64,000 nt of DNA from positions 744,001 through 808,000 of the forward strand of contig NZ_JAKWJP010000001.1 in assembly GCF_022761035.1 (NCBI RefSeq). Direction: 5' to 3'. The notes below the pieces were generated by a model, which did not search any database, had not been told where the DNA came from, and saw nothing but the letters and a program-made list of their open reading frames with translations. Below are positions 61,473 to 64,000 of the stretch, piece after piece. The first letter of the stretch is position 1. Each line of letters opens with the position of its first letter. The stretch is from Microbacterium sp. SS28. GTDB taxonomy: Bacteria; Actinomycetota; Actinomycetes; Actinomycetales; Microbacteriaceae. The translations under genes were made by a program, and so were the position numbers.

Positions 61473-62387
61473 TCAGAATTGCCACGGGTACGGCGACCAG
61501 TCGGGGTCGCGCTTCTCGAGGAACGAGTCGCGCCCCTCGACGGCTTCGTCGGTGCCGTACGCGAGGCGCGTCGCCTCGCCCGCGAACACCTGCTGGCCGA
61601 CGAGCCCGTCGTCGACCGCGTTGAAGGCGAACTTGAGCATGCGGATCGCGGTCGGCGACTTCGTGAGGATCGTGCGGGCCATCCCGATCGCCTCGCGTTC
61701 GAGGTCGGCGTGCGGCACGACGCGGTTGACGGCACCCATCTCGTGCGCGCGCTGCGCGGAGTACTCCTCCGCGAGGAAGAAGACCTCGCGCGCGAACTTC
61801 TGACCGATCTGGCGCGCGAAGTAGGCCGAGCCGTAGCCCGCGTCGAACGACCCCACGTCGGCGTCGGTCTGCTTGAACCGCCCGTGCTCGGCGCTCGCGA
61901 TCGTGAGGTCGCACACGACGTGCAGCGAGTGGCCGCCGCCCGCCGCCCAGCCGGGGACGACCGCGATGACGACCTTGGGCATGAAGCGGATGAGCCGCTG
62001 CACCTCGAGGATGTGCAGGCGGCCGGCGCGGGCAGGTGTTTCGGCAAGCTCAGCGACCGAATCCGCAGACTCGGAGTACTTGTAGCCATCGCGTCCGCGG
62101 ATGCGCTGGTCGCCGCCCGAGCAGAACGCCCAGCCGCCGTCCTTCGCGCTCGGGCCGTTGCCCGTCAGCAGGACGACGCCGACGCGCGGGTTCTGGCGAG
62201 CGAGGTCGAGGGCGCGGTACAGCTCGTCGACCGTGTGCGGACGGAACGCGTTGCGCACCTCGGGGCGATCGAACGCGATGCGGGCGATGCGCCCGTCACG
62301 CGAGAGGTGGGACGTGATGTCGGTGTAGGCGTCGGCGCCGGGTGCCGGCATCCATTCCGCCTCGTCGAAGAGCTCCGAGACTGGCAC
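61473..62387 (-). CDS. menB: 1,4-dihydroxy-2-naphthoyl-CoA synthase MenB
   Basis: 304 residues of the crotonase family. FCSGGDQRIRGRDGYKY, VPGWAAGGGHSLHVVCDLTIAS, FKQTDADVGSFDAGYGSAYFARQIGQK and the C-terminal FLEKRDPDWSPYPW are MenB hallmarks, including the conserved Asp and Tyr. It closes the naphthoate ring from succinylbenzoyl-CoA. Between GYKYSES and RAGRLHILEVQ sits an insert DSVAELAETPA encoded by a dispersed repeat (62034-62060). Leaderless GTG at 62387. Confidence 0.93.
   Translation of the reverse strand: MPVSELFDEAEWMPAPGADAYTDITSHLSRDGRIARIAFDRPEVRNAFRPHTVDELYRALDLARQNPRVGVVLLTGNGPSAKDGGWAFCSGGDQRIRGRDGYKYSESADSVAELAETPARAGRLHILEVQRLIRFMPKVVIAVVPGWAAGGGHSLHVVCDLTIASAEHGRFKQTDADVGSFDAGYGSAYFARQIGQKFAREVFFLAEEYSAQRAHEMGAVNRVVPHADLEREAIGMARTILTKSPTAIRMLKFAFNAVDDGLVGQQVFAGEATRLAYGTDEAVEGRDSFLEKRDPDWSPYPWQF
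62034..62060. repeat. Dispersed repeat embedded in menB
   Basis: The 27 bases (GTTTCGGCAAGCTCAGCGACC core) resemble the intergenic repeat at 48964-49003 in reverse orientation and encode the surface-loop peptide VAELAETP in frame. Confidence 0.45.
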
Positions 62388-62393
62388 CCGGCC

Positions 62394-62399
62394 AGCCTA
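62394..62399 (-). promoter_or_regulatory. -10 box of leaderless menB promoter
   Basis: TAGGCT-N6-GTG (62387). Confidence 0.45.
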
Positions 62400-62455
62400 C
62401 GGCGGGGCGGGCCCGGGCGGGCGTCACACGACCGGACGCGGAGGGCGCCGCACTC

Positions 62456-62461
62456 TAGCCT
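62456..62461 (+). promoter_or_regulatory. -10 box of leaderless lipoprotein promoter
   Basis: TAGCCT-N6-GTG (62468). Confidence 0.45.
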
Positions 62462-62467
62462 GGAAGC

Positions 62468-63004
62468 GTGACCTCGACTTTCCGCACCTTCGCCGCGGCC
62501 TCCGCTGCCGCTCTTCTGCTGACCCTCGCCGCCTGCTCGTCCACTCCGACCGCCTCGGACCCCACCGCCGACACGACCCCCTCGCCCGCCTCGGGCGACT
62601 GCGCGGGCGTCACGATCGTCGTCGACGCGAGCGTGCTCGAGCTCGACGACGACCCGTCGCAGAAGGCGTGCGTCGAAACCGACGAGGCGATCGTCGCCGC
62701 CGATGCCCTCGCGGAGCTCGGTGTCACGACCGAGGGGACTGACGAGTACGGCGACCAGGTCGTCTGCCGCGTCGACGGCGTGCCCGCCGAGGACTACGCG
62801 CTGACCGCCGAGGACGGCTCGGACTACTTCGAGAAGTGCGAGTCGATGCCCGCCGCCTTCGCGTACTGGTCGCTGTGGGTGCAGCCCGAGGGCGGCGAGT
62901 GGGAGTACGCCCAGGAGGGCCTCTCTACGCAGCAGCTGCAGCCCGGCGAGAGCCTCGCGCTGCTGTTCAGCCTGAACGGCGAGCCCGCAGCGCCCACCTC
63001 GTGA
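62468..63004 (+). CDS. Small lipoprotein preceding an ECF transporter
   Basis: 178 residues with a lipoprotein signal LLTLAAC23SS. The mature part is acidic with three cysteines and has a WSLWVQPEGGEWEYAQEGLST segment typical of lipoproteins placed in front of actinobacterial ECF transporter genes (DUF4430-like, cobalamin or other vitamin related). The stop is followed after 4 bases by the EcfT-EcfA gene. The ligand is unknown. Confidence 0.72.
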   Translation: MTSTFRTFAAASAAALLLTLAACSSTPTASDPTADTTPSPASGDCAGVTIVVDASVLELDDDPSQKACVETDEAIVAADALAELGVTTEGTDEYGDQVVCRVDGVPAEDYALTAEDGSDYFEKCESMPAAFAYWSLWVQPEGGEWEYAQEGLSTQQLQPGESLALLFSLNGEPAAPTS

Positions 63005-63008
63005 CGCC

Positions 63009-64000
63009 ATGACGTTCCGACCCGGACCCCTGCGAGCCGCGGCGGCTCTCGCCGCAGGCTTCGTCGCGGTCCGGGTCGTCTACCGCGTCCTCTTCCACGG
63101 CGCCGACGGCGCGGGCGCCGTCCTGCTGCCGCTGCCCGAAGTGCGGCTGCCCCCGCCCTTCGCGCACGTCGTGCTCTTCGGCCCCGTCACGACCGGCGGA
63201 CTGTGGGATGCGGCGGCCAGCGCGATCCCGATCGCCCTCACGATCCTCGCCTTCGGGCTGATCAACGCCCTGCTCGACCTGCCGCGGCTGTTCGCGCGCG
63301 GGTCGCGACGCGGTCCCCTGCGGGGCATCGCGCGGACGCTCGCCGTCGCGTGGGGGACGCTCCCCGCGCTCACGGACGCTGTCCGCTCGGTGCGGTTCGC
63401 GCAGCGCCTACGCGGTGAGCGGGGCGGCGCACGCCTGCTCGCGCCCGTGCTCGAGCGCACCCTCGCGCGCGCGACAGCCGTCGCGGCGGCCCTCGAGCTC
63501 CGCGGCTTCGCGGGGACGTCGGTGCTGGGCGCCTGCGAGGCTCCCGTCGTCGCGCGCGGCGCCGTGCTCGCGCACGCGGGCGCCGCGAGCGCCGTCACGA
63601 TCGACGACCTCGCGCTCGCCCCCGGGACGCTCACTGTCGTCTCGGGCCCGACCGGATCGGGCAAGTCCACGGTCCTCCGGGGACTCAGCGGCCTGCTGAC
63701 GCACCTCGACGGCGGCTCGATCGCGGGCACGCTCGACGTCGTGGGGCACTCCCGCGTCGCCGTGCCCCCGCGCGACACGGCGCAGCGCGTCGGCGTCGTC
63801 CTGCAGCAGCCGCGCGAGGCGTTCGCGACAGAGAGCGTCCGCGACGAGCTGGGACTCGCGCTCGAGCTGCGCGGCGTCGCACCCGTCATCGTCGCAGCGC
63901 GCGTGGACGAGGCGGCCTCGGCCACCGGCATCCGTCCCCTGCTCACGCGGCGGCTCCGCGGACTCTCGGCGGGCGAGGCGACGCTCGTCGCGATCGCCGC
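63009..64000 (+). CDS. ECF-type transporter, EcfT-like part fused to EcfA-like ATPase, cut by window edge
   Basis: The 330 visible residues begin with an EcfT-like transmembrane part of about 200 residues (LINALLDLP near residue 90, VLERTLARATAVAAALELRGF near residue 160). Residue about 200 onwards is an ATPase: Walker A SGPTGSGKST, Q-loop VVLQQPREAF and signature LRGLSAGEA. EcfT and EcfA are usually separate proteins, so this is a fusion. The frame is open at base 64000, so further ATPase domains lie outside. The preceding lipoprotein gene suggests vitamin or cofactor uptake. Confidence 0.8.
   Translation, partial: MTFRPGPLRAAAALAAGFVAVRVVYRVLFHGADGAGAVLLPLPEVRLPPPFAHVVLFGPVTTGGLWDAAASAIPIALTILAFGLINALLDLPRLFARGSRRGPLRGIARTLAVAWGTLPALTDAVRSVRFAQRLRGERGGARLLAPVLERTLARATAVAAALELRGFAGTSVLGACEAPVVARGAVLAHAGAASAVTIDDLALAPGTLTVVSGPTGSGKSTVLRGLSGLLTHLDGGSIAGTLDVVGHSRVAVPPRDTAQRVGVVLQQPREAFATESVRDELGLALELRGVAPVIVAARVDEAASATGIRPLLTRRLRGLSAGEATLVAIA

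Overview
The window reads as chromosomal DNA of a high-GC Gram-positive actinobacterium, most likely Microbacteriaceae and close to Microbacterium. The basis is very high GC with strong third-position GC, a menaquinone pathway with MenA, MenB, MenD, MenE, MenF and MenG, actinobacterial families (DUF4229, PLDc_N, FBP-domain protein, PadR-regulated drug ABC exporter), and many genes that follow the actinobacterial leaderless pattern, a -10 box TANNNT followed after 6 or 7 bases by ATG or GTG. The genus is an inference from gene content and style. No rRNA, CRISPR array or transposase gene was seen.

Layout. 1-828 is the N-terminal part of a secreted repeat protein cut by the window edge. 1052-9654 is a homoprotocatechuate (3,4-dihydroxyphenylacetate) meta-cleavage cluster: a flavoprotein aromatic hydroxylase diverges from hpaG (fused to an RraA-type domain), a GntR regulator, hpaE, hpaD, hpaH and hpaI, which together lead to pyruvate and succinic semialdehyde. 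9819-16469 holds loosely related single genes (serine hydrolase, NIPSNAP protein, glutaminase with an MFS transporter, a CDF transporter, a GNAT enzyme). 16470-17063 is a structured non-coding stretch followed by tRNA-Met and tRNA-Thr; 22332-22804 is a second repeat-rich stretch ending in tRNA-Tyr. Both tRNA loci carry a truncated copy of the tRNA 3' end followed at the same distance by the same 39-bp core.

17154-25198 carries an M23 peptidase, an inositol-phosphatase-like enzyme, a phytoene-dehydrogenase-like oxidoreductase, a membrane protein, a PfkB kinase, an FBP-domain zinc protein and a nucleotidyltransferase-like protein. 25261-29194 is a maltose-type ABC uptake operon (malE-malF-malG, no ATPase gene here) with LacI-type operators in front. 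29461-31943 has yajQ, a patatin-like protein, a YegP-like protein and a GNAT enzyme. 32071-35751 has two flavin monooxygenases of the luciferase-like family next to a cysteine-synthase-like gene broken by a frameshift. 35968-40456 has an APC permease, a PucR regulator and a glutaryl-CoA-dehydrogenase-like enzyme.

40487-63004 is dominated by menaquinone and isoprenoid quinone genes (polyprenyl synthase, menG, menF, menD, menA, menE, menB) with a ferredoxin-NADP reductase. This set is split at 47160-56462 by an ArsR-regulated MFS exporter, a PadR-regulated ABC exporter, a secreted seven-bladed RCC1 propeller protein, a methyltransferase and a PPK2 kinase. The window ends inside an ECF-type transporter gene fusing an EcfT-like and an EcfA-like part, preceded by a small lipoprotein. 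menC and menH were not found in the window.
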